Positions 35,094-44,136 of a stretch of DNA of 64,000 nucleotides are shown piece after piece. Within the stretch, counting starts at the first letter, position 1. Each line of letters opens with the position of its first letter. The translations under genes were made by a program, and so were the position numbers. A model generated the notes under the pieces. The model was not told where the DNA came from. It saw only the letters and a list, made by a program, of their open reading frames with translations, and did not search any database. This stretch comes from Alphaproteobacteria bacterium (GTDB lineage Bacteria > Pseudomonadota > Alphaproteobacteria > Micavibrionales > UBA2020), in contig JAICWS010000006.1 of assembly GCA_025934695.1 (NCBI GenBank), forward strand, positions 124,001 through 188,000. Direction: 5' to 3'.

Positions 35094-35921
35094 TTAATAC
35101 CCAGGCGCCGATGGTGCAGCAGGTGCCGCCGCCTGTCCCAACGTCTTCAAAATATCGTTGAGAACGCCACTCGCACCGATGCGGAAGGTGTTGGTGGAAA
35201 TCCAGTTGTCGCCCATCATGCTTTTCGAGAGCGCGATATATTGCGCGACGTCGGTGACGGATTTGACGCCGCCGGAAACTTTCAGGCCCGCATGGCTGCC
35301 CGTGTCGATGATGGCTTCGAGCATCGTGGCCGCGGCTTCGAGGGAAGCGCCGCCCGCGGGACTCTTGCCGGTCGAGGTCTTGATGAAGTCGGCGCCCGAG
35401 GCCAGCGCAAGGCGGGAGGCGGCGGAAAGATCGCGGTAGTCGTCGAAAGCGGCGCTTTCGAGGATGACCTTCATCTTGGCGAAACCCATGCTGGCTTCGC
35501 GGCAGGCGTCCAGCAGCTCTTTCGCATGCGCGTCGCCGCCTTTGAGGAAGCTGTTGTAGTCGAGAACGATATCGACCTCGTTCGCGCCGCTCAAAATCGC
35601 TTTCTTGGTGTCCATATAGGTCTGCTCGACCGTGCCGGTACCTGAGGGGAAGTTCAGCACTGTCGCATTATTTATGCCCTTCTTCGCGGTCGCATTGAAC
35701 ACCTGCGTCAGGAACTGCGGATAAACGCAGGTCGCGGCCACATGACCAAGCTTGCCCTGATCGGCCTTCTTCGTCAGCGCGTCGATTTTCTCGGGCGTGT
35801 CGTCATCGTTGAGGCTGGTCAGGTCAAGGCTGTGCAATCCCACCGCCGCCGCGTCTTTCGAGGGCGTCGCCAGCTTCGCCGCGTCGACGAGTTTCTGGAG
35901 CTTTTCGGGGAGGTTTTTCAT
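35094..35921 (-). CDS. deoC: Deoxyribose-phosphate aldolase
   Basis: A 275-aa class I aldolase that splits deoxyribose 5-phosphate into glyceraldehyde 3-phosphate and acetaldehyde in deoxynucleoside breakdown. The Schiff-base lysine lies in DFIKTSTGK, and the GLKVSGGVK strand follows. The EVDIVLDYNSF motif is also typical. A Pro/Ala-rich tail of about 15 residues is extra. It lies 13 bases after the next gene on this strand and is probably cotranscribed with it. Confidence 0.94.
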   Translation of the reverse strand: MKNLPEKLQKLVDAAKLATPSKDAAAVGLHSLDLTSLNDDDTPEKIDALTKKADQGKLGHVAATCVYPQFLTQVFNATAKKGINNATVLNFPSGTGTVEQTYMDTKKAILSGANEVDIVLDYNSFLKGGDAHAKELLDACREASMGFAKMKVILESAAFDDYRDLSAASRLALASGADFIKTSTGKSPAGGASLEAAATMLEAIIDTGSHAGLKVSGGVKSVTDVAQYIALSKSMMGDNWISTNTFRIGASGVLNDILKTLGQAAAPAAPSAPGY

Positions 35922-35934
35922 TCAAATCTTCCTT

Positions 35935-36825
35935 TCAGGCGGCGAGGGCGGGGGTGCGGACGGGCGGCTGCTTGCGGAACAGGGCATTCAGCGGCGAAAA
36001 ATCATAGCTCGACACTTTCTGCAGGGTTGGCAGGATGTCGGGATAATCGTGGCGCAGAATATCGCGCACCTGTTCGCCGATGGCAACCACGGCGGCATGG
36101 TCATAGGCCGGCATCGACGGTTTCGCCGCCGCGCGGCGCGCATCTTCGGGGCGGCCGATCGATTGTTCGCGATAAAAGCGCTGCTCGGCCTCGATCAGGA
36201 TACCCAGCGTTTCCGCCATGTTGCGCGGCTTGATCCCGCGCTCGGTCAGCGTGATAAAAGCATCGCCCAATAACTTAATTCCTTCGTCGAGGCGCATGGG
36301 CTTGCCGCGCTCGTCCGAGATCGTGATGTTGCTGCGCTCGGCGCGGCCCATCTGCATCAGCGCGGCCTGCAGATATTCCTCGCCCGAGCCGTTGGAATAT
36401 TCCCAGCCGTCGACCATCGCCATATGCGTGATCTTTTCCTTGATGAGCGGGATCCACATACCCATGAAATCATCCTGGCCCCAGGTGACCTGGCTGTGGG
36501 TGCGCAGGTGCTTTTCGAATTCGACCGGCGCGATGACGGCGCCGTTCATTTTCGCCGCCCATTCGTTGCTGGCTTTCAATCCGGCTTCGAAATTGGGCGA
36601 GACGACGTTTTTGAAGAAGGCGTCGTGATCGGCCTTGGCTTCGTCGGCGCTGCGAAAGCGGCTGCGCTCCATGTAATCATAGAGGCGCTTGCCGCTGGTG
36701 ATCGGGATGCTGACGTAGGCGAGGTTCTTCGTCTTGATGGTGGCGAAAGCGGCAAGCGCGAATTGCGCTTGAAGCTTGTGCGCGTCGGGAAGGCTGTCGG
36801 TGCGCTGCGGTATCAATGTTGCCAT
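35935..36825 (-). CDS. Hypothetical protein upstream of deoC
   Basis: A 296-aa soluble protein, not assigned. Near the N-terminus it has AYVSIPITSGKRLYDYM, which recalls the PIT-G motif of nucleoside 2-deoxyribosyltransferase-like proteins, and later GWEYSNGSGEEYLQAAL. Position just before deoC would suit a deoxynucleoside salvage role. This is inference from a short motif and gene order only. The C-terminus is Pro/Arg-rich. Confidence 0.6.
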   Translation of the reverse strand: MATLIPQRTDSLPDAHKLQAQFALAAFATIKTKNLAYVSIPITSGKRLYDYMERSRFRSADEAKADHDAFFKNVVSPNFEAGLKASNEWAAKMNGAVIAPVEFEKHLRTHSQVTWGQDDFMGMWIPLIKEKITHMAMVDGWEYSNGSGEEYLQAALMQMGRAERSNITISDERGKPMRLDEGIKLLGDAFITLTERGIKPRNMAETLGILIEAEQRFYREQSIGRPEDARRAAAKPSMPAYDHAAVVAIGEQVRDILRHDYPDILPTLQKVSSYDFSPLNALFRKQPPVRTPALAA

Positions 36826-36963
36826 TGATTCCCAGCGTAGAGAGATTCGAAGTGTCAGGTGTTAACTTCGCCGCAAAATGTCTTTAAGCGCCTGAAAAAC
36901 CGCGGAATTCAATTTCCCATATAATCCATACAGGTTAGATGGGGTTTACGTACTGAATTGGAT

Positions 36964-37842
36964 TTACATGCCGGGCTTATAATCGGGACGGCTGCGCTCC
37001 TTGATCCAGACGCCCTTCTGGCCCAGCGACAGCTTGCGCGCCGCCGCTTCCAGCTTGTCGCCGGAAAGGTCGGCATAGCCGCCCTGTTCGCGCACTTTCT
37101 CGCGGTCCCAGCCCTTGGGCAGCAGGCTCAACTCCATGCCCGGCGTCCAGATGCGGTTGTTGTCGATCGTGTTCAGCTTGTGCGGCGCATAGAGCCCCGG
37201 CACCGGGAAGCCCAGCGCCTCCAGCATCGTGCGCTGCACGCTGTTGCTGTTCTGGTCGAGCAGCTTGTAATCGTCGCTTTTCAGGTTGATGTCGACGGTG
37301 AGCGCGAGGCAGTCCATGTACATCTTCAGCACATCGTCCTTCGAGCCGTAGAAAAGGTCGACGTAAGACATCGGCTCCTTGCCGAAAACCTTGCGGTTGT
37401 GATCGTCATTGGTGCCGAAGGCTTTCAGCACGTAATCGCCGTCGGCATAGCGCGTATAGGCGTTCACATTCTTGAAATCCAGCATCGCCCAGGTCAGGCG
37501 CTTCTCGTCCATCGCGATGCCCTGGATCTGGTAGAGCTCATTGCCCGACGGGTTCGCTTTCGACAGCGCCTTGTCGGGGCCGAATTCGAGGAAAGTATGA
37601 TGACCGCCGCCCGCCATTTCCCACGAGCCGATGCGGATGCGCCAGACTTCGTCGACGTTCACCGGCGCCACGGCGGAGGGAAGCTTGTAATCCGGGACCG
37701 GCTTTTTGCCCGTTTTGGCCGCTTCGTCGTCGAAGAGGGGCGTCAGTTTGCCGGGCGTAGGGTCGAAACCCGCCTGCGTTCCCTTGAAAAGGCCAACTGC
37801 CAAAGCAGCACCCAGCGCCAGCTTCGTAATGCGACGTGCCAT
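36964..37842 (-). CDS. Exported protein with NSNS motif
   Basis: A 292-aa protein with a short signal segment (ITKLALGAALAVGLFKGTQA). The mature part has YGSKDDVLKMYMDCLALTVD and a later DQNSNSVQRTMLEALGFPVP, then TPGMELSLLP. The NSNS-x5-LLxA(L/M)G pattern is one I associate with cell-wall or toxin-like exported domains, but I cannot name a family. It is monocistronic as far as the sequence shows. Confidence 0.6.
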   Translation of the reverse strand: MARRITKLALGAALAVGLFKGTQAGFDPTPGKLTPLFDDEAAKTGKKPVPDYKLPSAVAPVNVDEVWRIRIGSWEMAGGGHHTFLEFGPDKALSKANPSGNELYQIQGIAMDEKRLTWAMLDFKNVNAYTRYADGDYVLKAFGTNDDHNRKVFGKEPMSYVDLFYGSKDDVLKMYMDCLALTVDINLKSDDYKLLDQNSNSVQRTMLEALGFPVPGLYAPHKLNTIDNNRIWTPGMELSLLPKGWDREKVREQGGYADLSGDKLEAAARKLSLGQKGVWIKERSRPDYKPGM

Positions 37843-37932
37843 CCGGTTATCCCGCGATCATTTTTGATAACGGGACTATACCGAAGCTTCAGCCGCTGAC
37901 AATAGGGAAGCGCGGCCTATTTTTTCATAATG

Positions 37933-38490
37933 CTAAGTAAGGGTAATGAACAATACGACCAGACCGGTAATCATCATCGACACGATAGCGACGGAGGCAG
38001 TAAAGGTTCCGGCGTTTTCTTTCGGGATGCCCATCAGCTTGGTTGCGCCGAGGTAGAACAGGTAAATGGCATAAAGGCCGGCGATGCCGAGTATGCTCAG
38101 CGCGGGAACGATGGCGAAGGCGCCCGCCAGCCAAGCCGCGGTCATCGAGTAGACGACGAGTTTGAAGGCGTTATTGCGATCGGCTTTCCCGCCGAACTGC
38201 GGCGCCAGGTAATCCGCGGCGAAGCCGCCCACGATCGGGCCGATAAAGCTGAGGACATAGCCCATGATCAGCGCGCGGAAGGCGTAGCGGATGCCGACAC
38301 CAAAAGCCATGTCGCCGATAAAGCCGCAGATCGCGGGGATCACCGCCAGTATCGCGACGTAGCGCGCAAATAAATCCTGCAGCGTGGGCGTTTCGCCAGC
38401 GATCTTGTCCCATTCCTTCGCGGGCTCCAGCAGGATATTCTTGGCGCGATCCGCAAGCGCAGCGACGTTGAGTTGGGTGATGGCTGACAT
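37933..38490 (-). CDS. Yip1-family membrane protein
   Basis: A 185-aa integral membrane protein with about five hydrophobic helices (for example YVAILAVIPAICGFIGDM, MGYVLSFIGPIVGGF, LYAIYLFYLGATKLMGIP). The N-terminal LLEPAKEWDKIAGE segment and the GLYAIYLFYLGATKL helix fit bacterial Yip1-domain proteins. GGAGGG lies seven bases before the ATG. Function in bacteria is not established. Confidence 0.8.
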   Translation of the reverse strand: MSAITQLNVAALADRAKNILLEPAKEWDKIAGETPTLQDLFARYVAILAVIPAICGFIGDMAFGVGIRYAFRALIMGYVLSFIGPIVGGFAADYLAPQFGGKADRNNAFKLVVYSMTAAWLAGAFAIVPALSILGIAGLYAIYLFYLGATKLMGIPKENAGTFTASVAIVSMMITGLVVLFITLT

Positions 38491-38651
38491 TGGCTTTCCC
38501 TCCGGTTGTGGAGAAAATCATAGCACCAGTGAAAAGGCTTTAGAATGCCCGGCTGATTTGTCGTATTGATATTGAAAGCCTTTTCCACAGGCCCGTTTCG
38601 CCGTTAAAAATTGGAGTCAGAATTCACTGGTAATACTTTTGGGGAAGCCTA

Positions 38652-38657
38652 TATAAT
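38652..38657 (+). promoter_or_regulatory. -10-like TATAAT before purF
   Basis: A perfect TATAAT 47 bases before the purF ATG. The -35 region (TGGTAA at an 18-base spacer) is poor, so this is only a candidate start for the long purine transcript. No PurR-type operator was recognised. Confidence 0.3.
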
Positions 38658-38703
38658 CCGCTTACCAATCACGCTCCTCCTGATTGAACAGGTATATCGC
38701 TAA

Positions 38704-40197
38704 ATGTGCGGAATTATTGGCATTATCGGCCCTGAATCGCTCGGGAGTCGAGGAGTGTCCTGTGCTGCCGCCTATGAAGCCTATAAAGGCCTTCTCGCAT
38801 TGCAGCATCGCGGACAAGACGCGGCCGGAATCCTGACCTATGATTCCAAATCCCGTATGTTTGCTATGGAAAAAGACCTCGGCCTCGTCGCCAGCGTATT
38901 CAGCCAGGAAAAAATCGAAAAGCTCAACGGCTTCATGGCCATAGGCCATACGCGCTACGCCACCGCCGGCGGCGACGGCAAGCGCGACATCCAGCCCATG
39001 GTCGAAGGCATTCCCTTCGGCCTCGGCATGGTCCACAACGGCAACGCGCTCAATTACTACAGCCTCAAGCAGGAGCTGTCGGAAAACTTCCGCCACCAGC
39101 TGCTGACCGCGAACGACCTCGAAGTGCTCATCCACTACTGGGGCCACTTCCTGATGAACGGCCAGCCGTTGCCGACCGAAAAGACCTTCACCTTCGACAA
39201 TATCAAGAACGCCGCAGCCAAGATGTTCGAAACCGTCATCGGCGGTTATGCGGTGCTGGGGCTGATTGCGGGGCAGGGGCTCGTTGCGTTCCGCGACCCG
39301 AAAGGCATCCGTCCGCTCGCGCTCGGCGTAAAAGAGGAAAACGGCGTCAAGACCTGGTGCCTCGCCTCGGAAACCATCGCGATGACCTATCTGGGTTATC
39401 AATATCTGCGCGATGTCGAGCCGGGCGAAGTCATCTTCATCGACACCAAGGGAAATTTCCAAAGCGCCGTCGTGAAGAAGGATAATGAGCGCGCGCACTG
39501 CATGTTCGAATGGGTTTATTTCTCGGGCGCCGAAAGCGCCATCGACCACCAGCCTGTTTACGGCGTGCGCCTGAAGTTCGGCGAGCGCCTGGGCGCCAAG
39601 GCCCGCACCGCTATTGAGGCGGGCGAGATCAGGCCCGACGTCGTCATGCCCGTGCCTGACACCTCGCGCACCGCGGCGATTTCGGTCGCCGATGCGCTGA
39701 AGCTGCCCTATCGCGAAGGCCTCATCAAAAACCGCTATGTCGCGCGCAGCTTTATCCTCAGCCATCAGGACAAGCGCGAGCATGCGGTGGAGCTCAAGCT
39801 CAGCCCCATCGTCGGCGAGATCGAAGGCAAAAGCATCCTCCTTATCGATGATTCCATCGTGCGCGGCACGACGTCGAAGCGCATCGTTTCGCTGCTGAAG
39901 AAATACGGCGCGAAGGAAGTGACGCTTGGCATCACCTGCCCGCCGATCCGCCATCCGTGCTTCTACGGCATCGACTTTCCCGATTCACAGGGCCTCGTCG
40001 CGCATGACAAGAGCGCCGAGGAACTGGCCGAACTGCTCGGCGTGAAAAAAGTCATTTATCTCGACGAAGAGGACATGCGCCAGGCGATCGGCGTATCAAA
40101 ACTATGCATGGCCTGCGTCAACAAAAAGTATCCGACCGCGGTCGCCGAAGGCGAACATTTTTCGAAAGAGAGGCAAAAGGCACGCGCGGCGGGTTGA
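38704..40197 (+). CDS. purF: Amidophosphoribosyltransferase
   Basis: A 497-aa enzyme for the first committed purine step, PRPP plus glutamine to phosphoribosylamine. The class II glutaminase nucleophile is Cys2 (MCGIIGIIG), exposed after Met removal. LQHRGQDAAG and HTRYATAG follow. The PRPP loop LLIDDSIVRGTT is near residue 380. It heads the nine-gene purine run; purE starts 31 bases later. Confidence 0.97.
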   Translation: MCGIIGIIGPESLGSRGVSCAAAYEAYKGLLALQHRGQDAAGILTYDSKSRMFAMEKDLGLVASVFSQEKIEKLNGFMAIGHTRYATAGGDGKRDIQPMVEGIPFGLGMVHNGNALNYYSLKQELSENFRHQLLTANDLEVLIHYWGHFLMNGQPLPTEKTFTFDNIKNAAAKMFETVIGGYAVLGLIAGQGLVAFRDPKGIRPLALGVKEENGVKTWCLASETIAMTYLGYQYLRDVEPGEVIFIDTKGNFQSAVVKKDNERAHCMFEWVYFSGAESAIDHQPVYGVRLKFGERLGAKARTAIEAGEIRPDVVMPVPDTSRTAAISVADALKLPYREGLIKNRYVARSFILSHQDKREHAVELKLSPIVGEIEGKSILLIDDSIVRGTTSKRIVSLLKKYGAKEVTLGITCPPIRHPCFYGIDFPDSQGLVAHDKSAEELAELLGVKKVIYLDEEDMRQAIGVSKLCMACVNKKYPTAVAEGEHFSKERQKARAAG

Positions 40198-40228
40198 GTT
40201 TATTTTTAAACGGATAAGGGGGACGAAC

Positions 40229-40981
40229 ATGAAAATTCTGGTGGTCTTCGGCAGCACCTCCGACGAGACGACGGCGCAGCCGATCTGCGCGGCGCTGAAA
40301 CCCGGTTTCGAGGTCGAATACCAGGTCATCTCAGCGCACCGCGATCTCGAAAAGCTCCAGCATAAAATGTCCGAATGGGAAGGCGACGCGGTCATCGCCG
40401 GCGCCGGCCTTGCGGCGGCCCTGCCGGGCGTCGTGGCGGCGATGACGAAAATCCCCGTCTTCGGCGTTCCGGTCAACGCGCAGTTCGGCGGGCTCGACAG
40501 CCTGGCCTCGATCGCGCAGATGCCGCCCGGCGTCCCCGTCATGACCTGCGGCCCGGGCCGCGCCGACGCTATCGTGTCGTTCCTCAAAGCCTATAAAGCA
40601 TCGCCTGCGAATTTCGCGCGCGTGAACTTCGTGGTGCCCGACAAAAAACTCATGACGCATCCCGAACTGCTGGCCGAGATCGAAAAGGCCAAGACCGCCG
40701 CGAAGGACAAGCGCCTCGACGTCTCGCTGTCGGATACGGAAGCGCGCGAAGCCTTCAACGTCTTCTTCGTGACGGACGCTTCGCAGGTCGCCGACGGGCT
40801 GCGGCTGCATGTGCCCTTCCTGACGAAGGCGGACGCGCAGAAGCCCGAGAATTACCTGCCGGTCCTGGAATGGACGAAAAAAGGCGGCCTGTGGCTGGGC
40901 GCCAACAACACGCGCAACGCCGTCGCCTCGGTCGCAAGACTGGCAGGCGCCGCGAAAGTTCTGCAAGGGAGAGCCGCATGA
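40229..40981 (+). CDS. purE: PurE-type carboxyaminoimidazole ribonucleotide mutase, extended
   Basis: A 250-aa protein. Residues 1 to about 140 follow PurE: VVFGSTSDE, SAHRD (35-39), AGAGLAAALPG, GVPV and QMPPGVPV. Typical PurE is about 160-170 aa; here roughly 105 more residues follow, ending GLWLGANNTRNAVASVARLAG, which looks like a second copy of the final PurE helix. purK is not adjacent. The enzyme may be a class I mutase with purK elsewhere, or use CO2 directly. GGGGGA precedes the ATG; the stop overlaps purC (ATGA). Confidence 0.85.
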   Translation: MKILVVFGSTSDETTAQPICAALKPGFEVEYQVISAHRDLEKLQHKMSEWEGDAVIAGAGLAAALPGVVAAMTKIPVFGVPVNAQFGGLDSLASIAQMPPGVPVMTCGPGRADAIVSFLKAYKASPANFARVNFVVPDKKLMTHPELLAEIEKAKTAAKDKRLDVSLSDTEAREAFNVFFVTDASQVADGLRLHVPFLTKADAQKPENYLPVLEWTKKGGLWLGANNTRNAVASVARLAGAAKVLQGRAA

Positions 40982-42156
40982 CGCTGCCAGGCATCATTTA
41001 CGAAGGATCGGTTAAAAACGTTCGCGGAGAAGAGGGCGAGTCGCCCTATGTCTTCGAATTCTCCGACCGCTACTCCATTTTTGACTGGGGCCAGATGCCC
41101 GATGTCCTCGCCGGCAAGGGTGAATCGCTGGCTTTCATGGCCTGGTTCTTCTTCGACTTCCTCGGCAAGGCAGAGAACTGGCAGCACTGGCAGGCGCCGG
41201 AAGAGCTGGCGAATGAAGGTACGTTGCGGCTTTTGCGCGAAAGCGGCGTGAAGCACCACGCGCTGGGCCTCGTCGATCATGACGCGAAACCGATGCCCCT
41301 TGCGCGTGAGTTCCTCTCGCCTGTGCGCTGCCTTGCGGTCGAGCCGGTCGATGTCATCGACCCCGGCAGCCGCATCGAGGACGGCAAGCTGGTGTGGGAT
41401 TACGAAGCTTACAAGAAGCAGCCGGAAAATACGCTCGTCCCGCTCGAAGTCATCTTCCGCTTCGGCGTGCCGGAAGGCAGCTCCCTCCTGCAGCGCACGG
41501 GCAGTGCAGATTATTGCAAGACGCTGGGCCTGACCAAGGCGCCGCAGACCGGCGATACTTTTGACATTCCGCTCGTCGAATATTCGACCAAGCTCGAAAC
41601 CTCGGACCGTTACCTGACGTATCCCGACGCGCAAAGCATCGCGGGCCTGACGGCCGAGGAATTCCGCTCGCTCGGCGTCATGACGCGCCTCATCGCGCTG
41701 CGCCTGAAGGATGTCTTCGCGGCCATCGGCGTGGAACTGTGGGACGGCAAGTTCGAATTCGCCTTCGGCAAGAAGGACCGCAATGGCAACCGCAGCCTGA
41801 TGCTGGTGGACTCGATCGGTCCCGACGAGCTGCGTCTCATCAAGGGCGGCCAACACCTCTCGAAAGAGGCGTTGCGCGGTTTCTATCGTCCGACCGCCTG
41901 GTACGCAGGGTTGGAAGAAGCCAAGAAGCTCGCGCGCGAGCGCGGCGAGAAGGATTGGAAACGCATCTGCAAGGAAGAGCTCAAGCTCGTTCCGCCGCTT
42001 CTGGCGCCCGCCACCAAGCAGCGCGTGGAAATGGTTTATAAGGGCATCGCCAAGGCGCTGTCCCGCCAGTTCTGCGGCAAAGCGCTGTTCGCGGACGCCT
42101 GGGAACTCGATGACGTCGTCAAAAACGCGGCGGCGAAGAAGGACAAGGTGGCATGA
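40978..42156 (+). CDS. purC: SAICAR synthase, long form
   Basis: A 392-aa enzyme joining aspartate to CAIR. The SAICAR synthetase core is recognisable: YEGSVKNV near the start, FDWGQMPD, PLEVIFRFGVPEGSSL, and VDSIGPDELRL. E. coli PurC is 237 aa, so this belongs to a longer form with inserts and a C-terminal helical extension. The ATG overlaps the purE stop by four bases, and its own stop overlaps purD in the same way, so purE, purC and purD are tightly coupled. Confidence 0.9.
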   Translation: MTLPGIIYEGSVKNVRGEEGESPYVFEFSDRYSIFDWGQMPDVLAGKGESLAFMAWFFFDFLGKAENWQHWQAPEELANEGTLRLLRESGVKHHALGLVDHDAKPMPLAREFLSPVRCLAVEPVDVIDPGSRIEDGKLVWDYEAYKKQPENTLVPLEVIFRFGVPEGSSLLQRTGSADYCKTLGLTKAPQTGDTFDIPLVEYSTKLETSDRYLTYPDAQSIAGLTAEEFRSLGVMTRLIALRLKDVFAAIGVELWDGKFEFAFGKKDRNGNRSLMLVDSIGPDELRLIKGGQHLSKEALRGFYRPTAWYAGLEEAKKLARERGEKDWKRICKEELKLVPPLLAPATKQRVEMVYKGIAKALSRQFCGKALFADAWELDDVVKNAAAKKDKVA

Positions 42157-43466
42157 CGGACAAGGCGGTATCGGTGTTGCTGCTGGGCGGGGGCGGGCGC
42201 GAACATGCGCTTGCCTGGAAGATTGTCCAGTCGCCCGATGTCGCGCGTCTCTGTGCGCTGCCGGGCAACGACGGCATGGCGGCTTTGTCCAAAGTCTCCT
42301 GCATCGCGGGCGATCCTGCGGATGCCACTTTGGTGCTGGCCAAGGCGCAGGAGCTGAAAGCGGACCTGATCATGGTCGGTCCGGAAAAGCCGCTCGCGGC
42401 GGGCGTGGTCGACGTTCTTGAGAAAGCGGGCTTTGCCGTTCTCGGTCCCATCAAGGCGGCAGCGCAGCTGGAGAGCTCCAAAATCTTCGCCAAGCAATTC
42501 ATGACCGAGTTCGATGTGCCCACCGCGCCCTATCGCATCTGCGGCAGCTATGCGGAAGCGGCCGAGGCGCTGAAAGGCTGGCCGGTTGAGGATAAGGGCA
42601 TCGTCATCAAGGCCGACGGTCTTGCGGCCGGCAAAGGCGTCGTCGTGACGCATGATCGTGCCGAGGCCGAAAAGACCCTGCATGATTTCATGGTCAACCC
42701 CGCCTGCCAGGTGAAGTCCGAGCGTATTTTGCTCGAGGAAAAACTGTCGGGCCGCGAAGTCTCGGCCTTCGCGCTCTGCGACGGCGCCACCTTCCAGCCG
42801 CTCGGTTATGTCTGCGACTACAAGCGCGTGCGCGACGGCGACGAGGGGCCGAACACCGGCGGTATGGGCGGCTATGCACCCAAAGACTGGCCCTCGGCCA
42901 AAGCGCGCCGCTTCGTAAACGAAAAGATTTTCGCTTCTGTCATCAAGGGCATGCAGGACCGCGGCACGCCGTTTCGCGGCATTTTGTTCGCGGGGCTGAT
43001 GATCGACGGCGACAACGTGAAGGTGATCGAATTCAACACGCGCTTCGGCGACCCGGAAACGCAGATCCTGATGCCGCTGATCGACGGCGACATCGTGCCC
43101 CTGTTCCTGCGCGCCGCCAAGGGCGAGCTAAAGTCGGAGAAAGTCGCGCTGAAGGAAAGCGCGGCGGTCCATGTCGTCATGGCCTCGGAAGGCTATCCCG
43201 AGACTTTCGGCGGCGGCATGGTGCTCGGCCAGCGCATCGAGCTGCCCGAAAGCATGCTGGAACCTGGCGTCAACGACAACGGGCTGTTGTTCGTCATGGG
43301 CGCGAAGAAGAAAGACGGCGGCTGGACGAATGAAGGCGGCCGGGTGCTGGGCGTCACGGCGCTCGCCGGCACGATGGAAGAAGCCCGCGACATCGCGTAC
43401 CGCACCATCAGCGGCATCCGCTTCAAGGGCGCGCATTGGAGGAAGGACATTGGGAAAAACAGGTAA
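42153..43466 (+). CDS. purD: Phosphoribosylamine-glycine ligase (GARS)
   Basis: A 437-aa ATP-grasp ligase that adds glycine to phosphoribosylamine. It opens LLGGGGREHALAWK and continues with VGPEKPLAAG, the ATP-grasp segment IKADGLAAGKGVVV and NTGGMGGYAP, and the metal-site strand IEFNTRFGDPETQ. Length is normal. The stop lies inside the next gene: purN starts 17 bases before it. Confidence 0.96.
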   Translation: MTDKAVSVLLLGGGGREHALAWKIVQSPDVARLCALPGNDGMAALSKVSCIAGDPADATLVLAKAQELKADLIMVGPEKPLAAGVVDVLEKAGFAVLGPIKAAAQLESSKIFAKQFMTEFDVPTAPYRICGSYAEAAEALKGWPVEDKGIVIKADGLAAGKGVVVTHDRAEAEKTLHDFMVNPACQVKSERILLEEKLSGREVSAFALCDGATFQPLGYVCDYKRVRDGDEGPNTGGMGGYAPKDWPSAKARRFVNEKIFASVIKGMQDRGTPFRGILFAGLMIDGDNVKVIEFNTRFGDPETQILMPLIDGDIVPLFLRAAKGELKSEKVALKESAAVHVVMASEGYPETFGGGMVLGQRIELPESMLEPGVNDNGLLFVMGAKKKDGGWTNEGGRVLGVTALAGTMEEARDIAYRTISGIRFKGAHWRKDIGKNR

Positions 43467-44136
43467 AATCATCCGCGGCGCGGTTTTTGCCTCCGGCAAC
43501 GGCAGCAATGCCGAGAATATCCTGCGCCACGCGGAAAAATATCCCGGCCTCCAGATTTTGCTGATTTTGACCGACCAGCCCTATGCCGGCGTGATCGAGC
43601 GCGCCAAGAAATTCGCGACCGCCTGCGAAGTCGTCCCGCGCAAGGGCGGCATGGACAAGGTGGCGCACGAAGCCGCCATCATGGATGTGCTGCGCAAGAA
43701 CAAGGTCGACTGGATTTTCCTGGCCGGCTACATGCGCATCTTGAGCCCCGAGTTCCTGCGCGAATTCCGCGACGAGACCTTGGGCGTCAACCGGGTCGTG
43801 AACATCCACCCGTCGCTGTTGCCCGCCTTTCCGGGCGCCGACAGCTATCTTCAGGCCTTCAACGCCGGGGTGAAGATCGCGGGGGTGACGCTGCATTTTG
43901 TCGACGAGGGCGTCGATACCGGCCCCATCATCCTGCAGCGCGCCTTCGAACGCGAGGAGGAAGAGGAATTCGAGGCCTTCCGCGCGCGCGGCATGCAGCT
44001 CGAATACGAAATTTACGCGGAATTCCTGCAGCGCCTCATCAACGACGAGGTCGCGCTGGCAAATATTCCCGGCTCGGACAAGAAGATCGTCCGCCTGGGC
44101 GGAGAAGGGACGAAGGAAAAATGGGCGCAGCGGTAA
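43450..44136 (+). CDS. purN: Phosphoribosylglycinamide formyltransferase, TTG start
   Basis: A 228-aa formyl-THF-dependent enzyme adding a formyl group to GAR. AVFASGNGSNAENIL is the substrate loop; LAGYMRILSPEFL, the catalytic NIHPSLLPAFPG, and DEGVDTGPII follow. No ATG is available at the right place. TTG at 43450 has GGAGG seven bases upstream and gives the proper N-terminus, overlapping purD by 17 bases. The last 16 bases overlap purL. Confidence 0.94.
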   Translation: MGKTGKIIRGAVFASGNGSNAENILRHAEKYPGLQILLILTDQPYAGVIERAKKFATACEVVPRKGGMDKVAHEAAIMDVLRKNKVDWIFLAGYMRILSPEFLREFRDETLGVNRVVNIHPSLLPAFPGADSYLQAFNAGVKIAGVTLHFVDEGVDTGPIILQRAFEREEEEEFEAFRARGMQLEYEIYAEFLQRLINDEVALANIPGSDKKIVRLGGEGTKEKWAQR

